Below are positions 34,476 to 41,818 of a stretch of 48,702 nt of DNA, one piece after another. Numbering within the stretch: the stretch's first letter is position 1; the number at the start of each line of letters is the position of its first letter. Location of the stretch: assembly GCA_029100545.1 (NCBI GenBank), contig JAQXPH010000005.1:1-48702 (forward strand). Reading direction: 5' to 3'. Made by a program: the position numbers and the translations under genes. This DNA is from a bacterium (GTDB taxonomy: Bacteria; Bacillota_I; Bacilli_A; RF39; UBA660). The notes beneath the pieces are model-generated. The model worked only from the letters and a program-made list of their open reading frames with translations, ran no database searches and had not been told where the DNA came from.

Positions 34476-35807
34476 ATGAAAAAAAATAAACTTTTATGTT
34501 GTATTATTTTATTAATTATAGTCTGCTTAATAACTATTTTTTTGTTTAAAAAAAATTATTATGTTTCAAAAAATGAAATAATTGAAAAAAATAAAGGTTA
34601 TGCAATATATGTAAAAGAAAGTGGCTCAAATAATTATACAATGCAAAATTCAATACCGAAAGGTAATTATTCACTTAATTTAGAAAAAACAATATGTGAA
34701 AATGGTGGAACAGTATCAAACTATGATAAAACTAATGGAACTGTTTTATTTACAACTTTAGGTAGTGATAAATGTACTTTATATTTTGATTATAGTTTAT
34801 CTTTAAAAGATAGAATACTAGCAGACAATCCAACAGTAAGTACAAGAACCGACTTTTCAGTAACAAATGTGGCAAATACAACAGGAACAATATATACAAC
34901 TACTGCAACAGAAGATGGAAGCACAGTATATTATTATTCAGGAAATACAACAAACAACTGGGTGTTATTTGGAGGATTCTATTGGAGAATAATAAGAACA
35001 AATGAAGATGGAAGTGTAAGACTATTATATTCAGGAACAAGTCCAGATACAACAGAGGGATATATAGGAACATCAAAATATAATGTAAATAATAATGATC
35101 CAATGTATGTAGGATATATGTATGGAACAACTGGAAGTTTAGCAAATAATAGAACAAATACAAATGGAAGTGCAATAAAACAAACAATAGACACATGGTA
35201 TGAAAATAATCTACTAACAGATTATGATAAATACATAAGTAAAACAGCAATATATTGTAATGATAGAAGCATAGGAAGTGGAACATACAGTGCAAGTCCA
35301 AGGGCAGGATTCTATTATGCACCATATACCAGACTATTAACAAATAAAACACCAACATATAAATGTGGAGGGAATGGGACAGGAGGATTATTTGAAAGCA
35401 CGCAAGCAGTAGAAGATAAATTTAGTGCAAGTCCAAGTGGGGGAGGAAATGGACAACTAAAATATGGGGTAGCATTGATGACAGCAGATGAATTAGTTTT
35501 TGCAGGAGGAGTATATGATACAAGCCTGTCTAGTCCATATGCATGGTATTATACAAATAGTACAGGAGGAAGCATTACTGGAAATAATTATTGGCGGACA
35601 ATGTCTCCTAGCTCTATTTCTAGCGTTTGGTACGTCTATGGGTCTGGCGGTCCAGGCAATTTGAGTCTCATCAATGTGTTCCCCGTTCATGCTGTTCGCC
35701 CAGTAATTTCATTAAAATCATGTGTTAATTGGTCTTCAGGTGATGGAACACCATCTAATCCCTATATAGCAAGTATAGTTGATGCATGCATTAGTGCAGA
35801 AAACTAA
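34476..35807 (+). CDS. Surface protein with C-terminal lectin-like domain and DGR-like variable end
   Basis: 443 residues. One N-terminal membrane helix (LLCCIILLIIVCLITIFLF, about 5-24) anchors an extracellular part. It includes a small Cys-containing domain (about 40-110), then a domain with TVYYYSGNTTNNWVLFGGFYWRIIRTNEDGSVRLLYSGTS-type text, WYENNLLTDYDKYIS, paired Cys, LMTADELVFAGGVYD and YAWYYTNS. The last ~60 residues are YWRTMSP...VWYV...VRPVISLKS and then a Cys-bearing GDGTPSNPYI end. The C-terminal codons (35592-35702) differ sharply in base composition and codon use from the rest of the gene, as in a diversity-generating-retroelement variable region. Binding partner unknown. The 20372 product shares the domain. 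Confidence 0.75.
   Translation: MKKNKLLCCIILLIIVCLITIFLFKKNYYVSKNEIIEKNKGYAIYVKESGSNNYTMQNSIPKGNYSLNLEKTICENGGTVSNYDKTNGTVLFTTLGSDKCTLYFDYSLSLKDRILADNPTVSTRTDFSVTNVANTTGTIYTTTATEDGSTVYYYSGNTTNNWVLFGGFYWRIIRTNEDGSVRLLYSGTSPDTTEGYIGTSKYNVNNNDPMYVGYMYGTTGSLANNRTNTNGSAIKQTIDTWYENNLLTDYDKYISKTAIYCNDRSIGSGTYSASPRAGFYYAPYTRLLTNKTPTYKCGGNGTGGLFESTQAVEDKFSASPSGGGNGQLKYGVALMTADELVFAGGVYDTSLSSPYAWYYTNSTGGSITGNNYWRTMSPSSISSVWYVYGSGGPGNLSLINVFPVHAVRPVISLKSCVNWSSGDGTPSNPYIASIVDACISAEN
35592..35702 (+). other. Candidate DGR variable region (VR) at the 3' end of the surface gene
   Basis: By hand count 57 of 111 bases are G or C, while neighbouring coding sequence is roughly 30% or lower. From 35610 to 35699, 25 of 30 codons end in T or C, 11 of them in C, which is rare elsewhere in the window. 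The five exceptions (TGG, GGG, CCA, TTG, GTG) are framework residues W, G, P, L, V. This is what adenine mutagenesis of AAY codons would leave. No template repeat was found in the window. Confidence 0.6.
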
Positions 35808-36020
35808 TTTGTAAAAAATTATAAAAATAAAAAGGAAATTAGAAAGTTTTTTACAATAATAGATAATAAATTTTTAAAGTGCAATTATATAATTGCAAAG
35901 TGCAAAATTTGCACTTTAGAGTAGCAAAATAGAAAAAATGGCAAACGAAACGGAGAATGGATAATTTTATAGAAAGTTTATAAGAAATGTAAAAAAATGT
36001 AAAATTGAAATAAAAAAATT
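35808..36020 (+). other. Intergenic stretch without a gene, with palindromes
   Basis: No supportable frame. It contains palindromes TGCAATTATATAATTGCA (35880-35897) and AAAGTGCAAAATTTGCACTTT centred at 35907 (35897-35917). AAAGTGCAA appears twice directly (35876 and 35897) and once inverted. It could be an operator, transcript-end structure or old element end. Confidence 0.5.
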
Positions 36021-36025
36021 AAAAG

Positions 36026-36052
36026 AGTAAATAAAATATTTACTTTTTTTTT
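36026..36052 (+). terminator. Strong terminator before mraZ
   Basis: Stem AGTAAATA (36026-36033) / TATTTACT (36037-36044), loop AAA, then eight T. Its right arm overlaps the -35 of the mraZ promoter. Confidence 0.85.
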
Positions 36053-36067
36053 ATGTTATTGTATTAT
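36039..36067 (+). promoter_or_regulatory. mraZ promoter
   Basis: TTTACT (36039-36044), 17-bp spacer, TATTAT (36062-36067). Confidence 0.65.
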
Positions 36068-36068
36068 T

Positions 36069-36105
36069 ATGGTAGACAGTGGCACACTGTGGTAGAAAGT
36101 GGGGG
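36069..36105 (+). promoter_or_regulatory. MraZ-binding direct repeats (autoregulatory)
   Basis: GTGG occurs at 36079, 36089 and 36099, exactly 10 bp apart, with a related ATGG at 36069. MraZ is known to bind clustered direct TGGG/AAAGTG-type boxes in front of its own operon at this spacing. The last box, AAAGTGGGGG, also serves as the Shine-Dalgarno of mraZ, so MraZ binding would cover both the early transcript and the translation site. Confidence 0.75.
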
Positions 36106-36112
36106 ATAAAAA

Positions 36113-36550
36113 ATGCTTATTGGTGAATTTCATCATAATTTAGATGAAAAGCAAAGATTAGTTATTCCTACTAAATATAGAATGGAGCTAGGAGATTCTT
36201 TTGTTTTATCAAGAGGTCTTGAAAAATGTTTATGTGCTTATTCTAATAAAGAGTGGGAAAAATTAGTCAATAAAATAAGCGTGCTTCCTTTTAATAAGAA
36301 AGATACCCGAACTTTTTCTAGATCTTTTTTTTCCGGTGCTACTGTTTGTGAATTCGACAAAAGTGGTCGAATTAACATTACCTCCCCATTGGTTAGTTAC
36401 GCCGGTTTAAAAACAAAATGTGTTATTATCGGCGTAAATGACCATCTTGAAATATGGGACGAAGATGCATTTAATAAATTTTTAGATGATAATGCTTCCT
36501 CACTTGAGGATATTGCGGAGAACTTATTTGATGAAACAGTTACATTATAG
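36113..36550 (+). CDS. mraZ: Transcriptional regulator MraZ
   Basis: 145-residue AbrB/MraZ-fold DNA-binding protein, first gene of the division and cell-wall cluster and repressor of its own operon. It starts MLIGEFHHNLDEKQRLVIPTK. The two swapped-hairpin repeats are seen as DEKQRLVIPTKYR and DKSGRINITSPL, with LSRGLEKCL and IIGVNDHLEIWD between and after. Full length. The gene end overlaps rsmH. Confidence 0.96.
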   Translation: MLIGEFHHNLDEKQRLVIPTKYRMELGDSFVLSRGLEKCLCAYSNKEWEKLVNKISVLPFNKKDTRTFSRSFFSGATVCEFDKSGRINITSPLVSYAGLKTKCVIIGVNDHLEIWDEDAFNKFLDDNASSLEDIAENLFDETVTL

Positions 36551-37460
36551 CGTATTATTAAATGAATGCATCGAAGGACTAAATATTAAAGAAAATGGAA
36601 AGTATGTTGATGCCACAGTCGGATATGCTGGACATTCTAAGAATATCTTAGCAAAGATTAAAAAGGGACACTTATTCGCCTTCGATGAGGATGAAGAAGC
36701 TGTAAAATATTCAAAAAAAGAGCTTTCATCCATTGGTGATAACTTTACCATATTTAGGGAAAACTTTGTAAATATGCCAAAAGTTTTAAAAGATAGTGGC
36801 ATAGAAAAGGTCGATGGAATTTTATTTGACTTAGGTTTTTCCTCACCGCAAATCGATGATGCGTCAAGGGGGTTTTCCTTTATGTTAGATGCACCACTTG
36901 ATATGAGAATGGATAATCAAAATTATCTTACAGCTCAAAAGATAGTAAATACATATTCAAAAGAAGAACTTATAAAAATATTTTATGAATATGGCGAAGA
37001 AAAGTTATCAAAAGTAATTGCAGAAAAAATAGTTTTAGAAAGAAAAACTAAAAAAATTAATACAACTTTAGAACTTGTTGATATTATTTTATCTGCCGTT
37101 GGTGCAAATTATTTTTACAAAAATCATCCAGAAAGAAAAATTTTTCAAGCACTTAGAATTGAAGTAAATAATGAATTAAAAGTCCTTGAAGAAGTTTTAC
37201 CACAAGCTATTGATATGCTTAGTAGTGGTGGAAGAATGTGCGTTATAACATTTCATTCTCTTGAGGATAAAATTGTAAAAAAAATATTTAAAAAATATAG
37301 CGAGGTTGATGAAATTTTAAAAGGGGTAAAAGATATTCCTAAAGAGTATCAACCTAAAATTAAAATATTAAATAAAAAACCTATACTTCCTAGTGAAAAA
37401 GAATTATCAGAAAATAGTAGAAGTCATAGTGCTAAACTAAGAATAATAGAAAGGATATAA
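36531..37460 (+). CDS. rsmH: 16S rRNA m4C1402 methyltransferase RsmH
   Basis: Methylates N4 of C1402 in 16S rRNA with SAM. 309 residues from ATG 36531 (MKQLHYSVLLNECIEGL), with GGAG upstream; a longer frame from 36486 lies inside mraZ and lacks a ribosome site. Motifs: VDATVGYAGHSKNIL (SAM loop), FDLGFSSPQIDDASRGFSF and MCVITFHSLEDKIVK, all diagnostic of the family. It overlaps mraZ by 20 bases. Confidence 0.96.
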   Translation: MKQLHYSVLLNECIEGLNIKENGKYVDATVGYAGHSKNILAKIKKGHLFAFDEDEEAVKYSKKELSSIGDNFTIFRENFVNMPKVLKDSGIEKVDGILFDLGFSSPQIDDASRGFSFMLDAPLDMRMDNQNYLTAQKIVNTYSKEELIKIFYEYGEEKLSKVIAEKIVLERKTKKINTTLELVDIILSAVGANYFYKNHPERKIFQALRIEVNNELKVLEEVLPQAIDMLSSGGRMCVITFHSLEDKIVKKIFKKYSEVDEILKGVKDIPKEYQPKIKILNKKPILPSEKELSENSRSHSAKLRIIERI

Positions 37461-37461
37461 A

Positions 37462-37755
37462 ATGAAAAAGAAAAATAGTAAAAGATTAAAACTATTAAAA
37501 GGTGAAAAATTTATGTATTTCATAATTATTCTTTTACTATGTATTATTCCGTTATTTAATGTATATACTTCAAGTTTAGTAACAAAAACAAATTTAGATG
37601 TTGAAAAATTAAAAAATAATATAGAAAAACAAAAAGAAGAAAATGAAAGTCTTGAAATGCAAATTGATGAACTTGCATCACTTGATAATATATTTAATAT
37701 TGCTAAAGAATATGGACTTACATATGATAATTCAAGTATTATTCAAGTTAAATAG
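37462..37755 (+). CDS. ftsL: FtsL-like division protein
   Basis: 97-residue bitopic membrane protein with a basic cytoplasmic N-terminus, one helix (FMYFIIILLLCIIPLFNVY, about 17-36) and an extracellular leucine-zipper-like coiled coil (VEKLKNNIEKQKEENESLE). The position between rsmH and the PBP is the normal ftsL slot. FtsL evolves fast, so identification rests on topology and synteny. It would form the FtsL-DivIC-type complex that activates septal wall synthesis. Confidence 0.85.
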   Translation: MKKKNSKRLKLLKGEKFMYFIIILLLCIIPLFNVYTSSLVTKTNLDVEKLKNNIEKQKEENESLEMQIDELASLDNIFNIAKEYGLTYDNSSIIQVK

Positions 37756-37757
37756 AA

Positions 37758-39851
37758 ATGAAAAAAAGAGTTACAGTTAAACCTTCAAAGATTGTATTAA
37801 TATTAATAAGTATTTTATTATGCCTTGCTATTGCAAGGCTTTTACAAGTTGCAATATTTTCTAAAATTGATGGAATTAATTTAAAAGAATTTGCTTCTAC
37901 AAGAAATACTGTAACAAAAACTTTATATGCAAAAAGAGGAACTATTTATGATAGCAGTGGAGATGCCTTAGCGGTATCAGTAAATTCATATACTTTAATT
38001 GCATATCTTGAAAAGTCACGTACTGTTGATGAAAATAATCCTCAGCATGTTGTAGATAAAGAAGGTACAGCAAAAGCACTTGCTCCAATTCTTAATATGG
38101 AAGAAAGTGAAATATTAAAATATTTAAATAAAGAAGCTTATCAAGTTGAATTTGGATCTAAGGGAAAAAACTTAACTGAAATAACTAAGAAAAAAATTGA
38201 TGATTTAGAACTTCCAGGTATTGATTTCATTGAAAGTACTCAAAGGTATTATAAAATGGGGAGTTTTGCATCATACTTAATAGGATATGCCAAAACTAAT
38301 GATGAAGGGCAAATCAAAGGTGAACTAGGACTCGAAAGTTATTATAATGAAGAATTATCTGGTACAAATGGCTCAATTACTTATCAAAAGGATGCATATG
38401 GTTATATGCTTCCTAATAGACCTTATTATGAAACTGATGCTAAAAGTGGAAGCGATATATATTTAACTATTGATAGTAACATACAATTAATCGTAGAAAA
38501 TGCCATGAATGATTTAAAAGATAATTTTAATTTTGATTTTGGTGTTTTCTCAATTATGGATGCAGATACAGGAGCAATAGTTGCTTCAAGTACATATCCG
38601 TCATTTAATCCAAATGATTTAAATACTTTAACTAATTATTTAAATCCATTAATTTCTTATACTTATGAACCAGGTTCAACAATGAAAATTTTTTCATGGG
38701 CTAGTGCAATAGAAGAAGGAATATATAATGCAGATGAACTTTATGATTCTGGTTCTATTGAAGTTACTGATGTAACAATAAGTGATTTTAATAAAGTTGG
38801 TTGGGGAAAAATTACATTTGATGAAGGATTTGCAAAGTCTTCAAATGTTGCTGCTTCAATGCTAGGATTAAAATTAGGAAAAGAAAAATTACTTTATTAT
38901 TATGATAAATTTGGTTTTGGCAAAAAAACTGGAATAACGTTATCAAATGAAAGTACTGGAACTTGCTTTTTTACATATCCTAGTGAAATAGCAACATCAT
39001 CATTTGGACAAGGTGGAATAACTATTACTCCAATTCAAATGCTTCAGGCATTAACAAGTATTACAAATGATGGAGTTATGCTTAAACCTTATGTAATTGA
39101 TAAAGTAACTGATGCTTCTGGAAAAACTACATATATATCTTCTAAACAAGAAGTCGGTCAAGTTATGAAAAAAGAAACTGCTGAAAAAATGAAAGAACTA
39201 ATGTATAAAGCTAATTATGATGGTTTAACAACTGTTTGGCAACCAAAAACAGTTTCTTTATCAATGAAAACAGGTACTGCTCAAATACCAAATCCAAAAG
39301 GTGGATATCTTACTGGTAAATATGATCAAATTTATTCTATGGCAGGCTTTTTTCCAAGTGAAAATCCTAAATATATTGTTTATGTTGCTGTTAAACAAAT
39401 TGAAGGAACACAAGGTGATGTTGGAAGAATGACTACTAAAGCACTAGATGAAATAGCGGCATATGCAAACTTAACTAATAATAGTGAAACAAAAGAAAGC
39501 AAAATTATAACACTTGAAAATTATATTTCAAGTAATATGGAAAATACTAAAGAAAAGTTATTAAATAGTGGTTTAAATGTAATTACATTAGGAACAGGAA
39601 AATATGTAATAAATCAATATCCTTTAAAAAATATTAATGTTGTAGAGAAAGAAAAAATATTTTTAGTATCAAATAAAGATGATTATATAATGCCAGATTT
39701 AACTAATTGGAGTATATCTGATGTAAAAATATTTGCAAATCTTACAAATATTCATCTTAATATTGAAGGTAATGGTTATGTTAAAACACAAAGTATTGAA
39801 GTAGGTGCTCCACTTACAAAAGATTCTGAATTAAATGTTACATTAGAATAG
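37758..39851 (+). CDS. Class B penicillin-binding protein, septal transpeptidase with PASTA (PBP2B/SpoVD-like)
   Basis: 697 residues. N-terminal membrane helix (VLILISILLCLAIARLLQVA), dimerisation domain (TKTLYAKRGTIYDSSGDALA), and transpeptidase domain with SxxK in YEPGSTMKIF (Ser about 307), SxN in KSSNVAAS and KTGT in SMKTGTAQIP (Lys about 504). One C-terminal PASTA-like domain begins MPDLTNWSISDVKIF. It cross-links septal peptidoglycan. Only 2 bases separate it from ftsL. mraY and murD, which usually follow, are absent; the cluster ends here. Confidence 0.93.
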   Translation: MKKRVTVKPSKIVLILISILLCLAIARLLQVAIFSKIDGINLKEFASTRNTVTKTLYAKRGTIYDSSGDALAVSVNSYTLIAYLEKSRTVDENNPQHVVDKEGTAKALAPILNMEESEILKYLNKEAYQVEFGSKGKNLTEITKKKIDDLELPGIDFIESTQRYYKMGSFASYLIGYAKTNDEGQIKGELGLESYYNEELSGTNGSITYQKDAYGYMLPNRPYYETDAKSGSDIYLTIDSNIQLIVENAMNDLKDNFNFDFGVFSIMDADTGAIVASSTYPSFNPNDLNTLTNYLNPLISYTYEPGSTMKIFSWASAIEEGIYNADELYDSGSIEVTDVTISDFNKVGWGKITFDEGFAKSSNVAASMLGLKLGKEKLLYYYDKFGFGKKTGITLSNESTGTCFFTYPSEIATSSFGQGGITITPIQMLQALTSITNDGVMLKPYVIDKVTDASGKTTYISSKQEVGQVMKKETAEKMKELMYKANYDGLTTVWQPKTVSLSMKTGTAQIPNPKGGYLTGKYDQIYSMAGFFPSENPKYIVYVAVKQIEGTQGDVGRMTTKALDEIAAYANLTNNSETKESKIITLENYISSNMENTKEKLLNSGLNVITLGTGKYVINQYPLKNINVVEKEKIFLVSNKDDYIMPDLTNWSISDVKIFANLTNIHLNIEGNGYVKTQSIEVGAPLTKDSELNVTLE

Positions 39852-39863
39852 TAATATTTATAT

Positions 39864-39892
39864 TTTACATCATAAAAATTGCATGTTATAAT
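39864..39892 (+). promoter_or_regulatory. Promoter of the AMP-ligase/degenerate-kinase operon
   Basis: TTTACA (39864-39869), 17-bp spacer, TATAAT (39887-39892) with an upstream TGT, a near-consensus extended promoter. Confidence 0.75.
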
Positions 39893-39951
39893 ACTATCGA
39901 TTTAAAAAATTATATTATATTATATAAAAAATTTTAAAGGGTTGATATTAT

Positions 39952-41817
39952 ATGAAATTATTAGAAAAAATTGAAGAAATTAAAAAAGAAATAAGTAATA
40001 ATCAAAGTAATAGTTTTAATATTATTAAATCAAATATTCCAAAATATACAATGTATAGTTATATGTGTGAGTGTAATAAAAATAACTTAGATAAATATGC
40101 ACTTAGATTTGGAAGAAGTAGATATACTTATAGAGATTTTATTGAATTAATTGATATCTATGCAAAAGGGTTTAAAGGTATGGGAATAAGCAAAGGTGAT
40201 AGGGTTGCACTTCTTTTACCAAATTTACCAGAATCCACTATTATTATTTATGCTTTAAATAAATTAGGAGCAATTTCTGATAATATTGATCCCACAAGTA
40301 AAGAAGAAAGAATAAAATATTTTTTAGAAAAAGAAAAAGTTAATGCAATTGTATGTTTTGATAAAGTTTATGAAAACACATTTAAACCAATTGAAGATTT
40401 TATATTTAATAATTTAAATATAAACAAGGTGTTAATTACTAAGATAACAGATTCATTACCATTTTTTGAAAAAACAGTATATAAATTAAAAAATAAAGAA
40501 AATGACATTATAAAAAGAGTAAATTCTTTATATGATAAAGTTGAAATATTAAATATTGAAAGATTTATAAATAATTCAAAATATCAAATATGTCAAACTA
40601 ATCCCTATATTAAAAATGAAGTTGCCACTATTTGTCATTCATCAGGTACTGAGGGAATTCCTAAAACAATACCTTCAACAAATGAAAATGTAAATTTTAT
40701 AGCATTTCAACATCAATTATCAAATATTGATTATAGTAGAGTAAAAACTTTTTTACATGTATTACCTGGATTTGCTCAATTTGGTTTTTCAGATTCTATG
40801 CATTTAGGTCATTGCTTAGGATTAGAAATGATAGAAATACCAATTTTTTCTCAAGATACAATTATTGATCTTTTACTTAAAACGAAAGCTAATTGTTTAT
40901 TTGGTGTACCTTCTTTTTGGCTTAGATTAACTGAAAGTAATAAATATAAGGATGTTGATTTATCATTTCTTGAAGAGGCAGTTTATGGTGGCGGAAGTCT
41001 TACTATAACCCAAAAAGCTAATATAAATAAGTTTTTAATATCACATGGATCAAGATGTTTATTAAGAACCGGTTATGGAATGAGCGAATTTAATGGTACG
41101 TGTATACTTGAAGATCCATTTATATCAACCCCTGGTAGTTGTGGTATTGATTTACTTGGCGGTAGCGGTTTAATTATAAATCCAGATACATTTGAGGAAT
41201 TACCTAATAATATGCCGGGGCATTTATATTATTGCAAAGGAAGTAATCCAGTGTGTGAGTTTGATGGTAAAATATTGCATAATCCAATTATTATAAACGG
41301 AAAAGAGTATATTGATACTGGAGATATTATGAAAAAAAATTCTAATGGGGAATACTTTTTTATTGGCCGTGCAAGTGGTATGATATCTAGATATGATGGC
41401 TATAAAATATATCCTAGTGTTTTAGAAAATGCTATTACTAATTCATTTTTAATTGAAGACTGTATGGTTTCGGAATATTATGATAAAGAAGTATATGGTT
41501 CTATGCCTATTGTATATATTGTTCCAAACACATATTTTGATATGAATAATATCAAAGAAAACATATGTAGTATTATAAATAATTGTGTATTAAAAAATAA
41601 AGATATGTCTTATAGAGATATTCCAAAAAAATGGAAAATTGTAGAATCACTTCCATATACTTCATCTTTAAAAAAAGATTATAAACAATTAAAAAATAAA
41701 GAATTAGATAATACAGAAATAACTATTACATGCGATGAAACCAATATGGGTTTAAATAATTTTGAAGTAAATGTTCCATATATATTAAACAAAACTTTAG
41801 TAAAAAAAAGGTGGTAA
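39952..41817 (+). CDS. AMP-forming acyl-CoA synthetase/ligase (ANL superfamily)
   Basis: 621 residues. Adenylates a carboxylic acid and passes it to CoA or another thiol. Motifs: P-loop-like CHSSGTEGIPKT (usual (S/T)SGTTGxPK), GYGMSEFNG, YIDTGDIMKK and the hinge GRASGMISRYDGYKIYP. The family's final catalytic Lys is plausibly in SLKKDYKQL. N-terminal 45 residues are extra. Substrate unknown; fatty acids are possible. No carrier-protein or CoA-transfer partner is adjacent. It is followed after 1 base by a degenerate hybrid kinase with AAAAAGGTGGT as ribosome site, so the two products are made together. Confidence 0.85.
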   Translation: MKLLEKIEEIKKEISNNQSNSFNIIKSNIPKYTMYSYMCECNKNNLDKYALRFGRSRYTYRDFIELIDIYAKGFKGMGISKGDRVALLLPNLPESTIIIYALNKLGAISDNIDPTSKEERIKYFLEKEKVNAIVCFDKVYENTFKPIEDFIFNNLNINKVLITKITDSLPFFEKTVYKLKNKENDIIKRVNSLYDKVEILNIERFINNSKYQICQTNPYIKNEVATICHSSGTEGIPKTIPSTNENVNFIAFQHQLSNIDYSRVKTFLHVLPGFAQFGFSDSMHLGHCLGLEMIEIPIFSQDTIIDLLLKTKANCLFGVPSFWLRLTESNKYKDVDLSFLEEAVYGGGSLTITQKANINKFLISHGSRCLLRTGYGMSEFNGTCILEDPFISTPGSCGIDLLGGSGLIINPDTFEELPNNMPGHLYYCKGSNPVCEFDGKILHNPIIINGKEYIDTGDIMKKNSNGEYFFIGRASGMISRYDGYKIYPSVLENAITNSFLIEDCMVSEYYDKEVYGSMPIVYIVPNTYFDMNNIKENICSIINNCVLKNKDMSYRDIPKKWKIVESLPYTSSLKKDYKQLKNKELDNTEITITCDETNMGLNNFEVNVPYILNKTLVKKRW

Positions 41818-41818
41818 G

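Noticed and set aside
34900-35358. Long minus-strand open frames opposite the surface gene (and similar ones opposite other genes)
   Set aside because: They mirror a strong plus-strand gene, are low-complexity Leu/His/Tyr text and have no ribosome sites.
35876-35917. Insertion-sequence end or CRISPR repeat
   Set aside because: No transposase, no spacers, and the palindromes overlap each other rather than repeat at regular distance.
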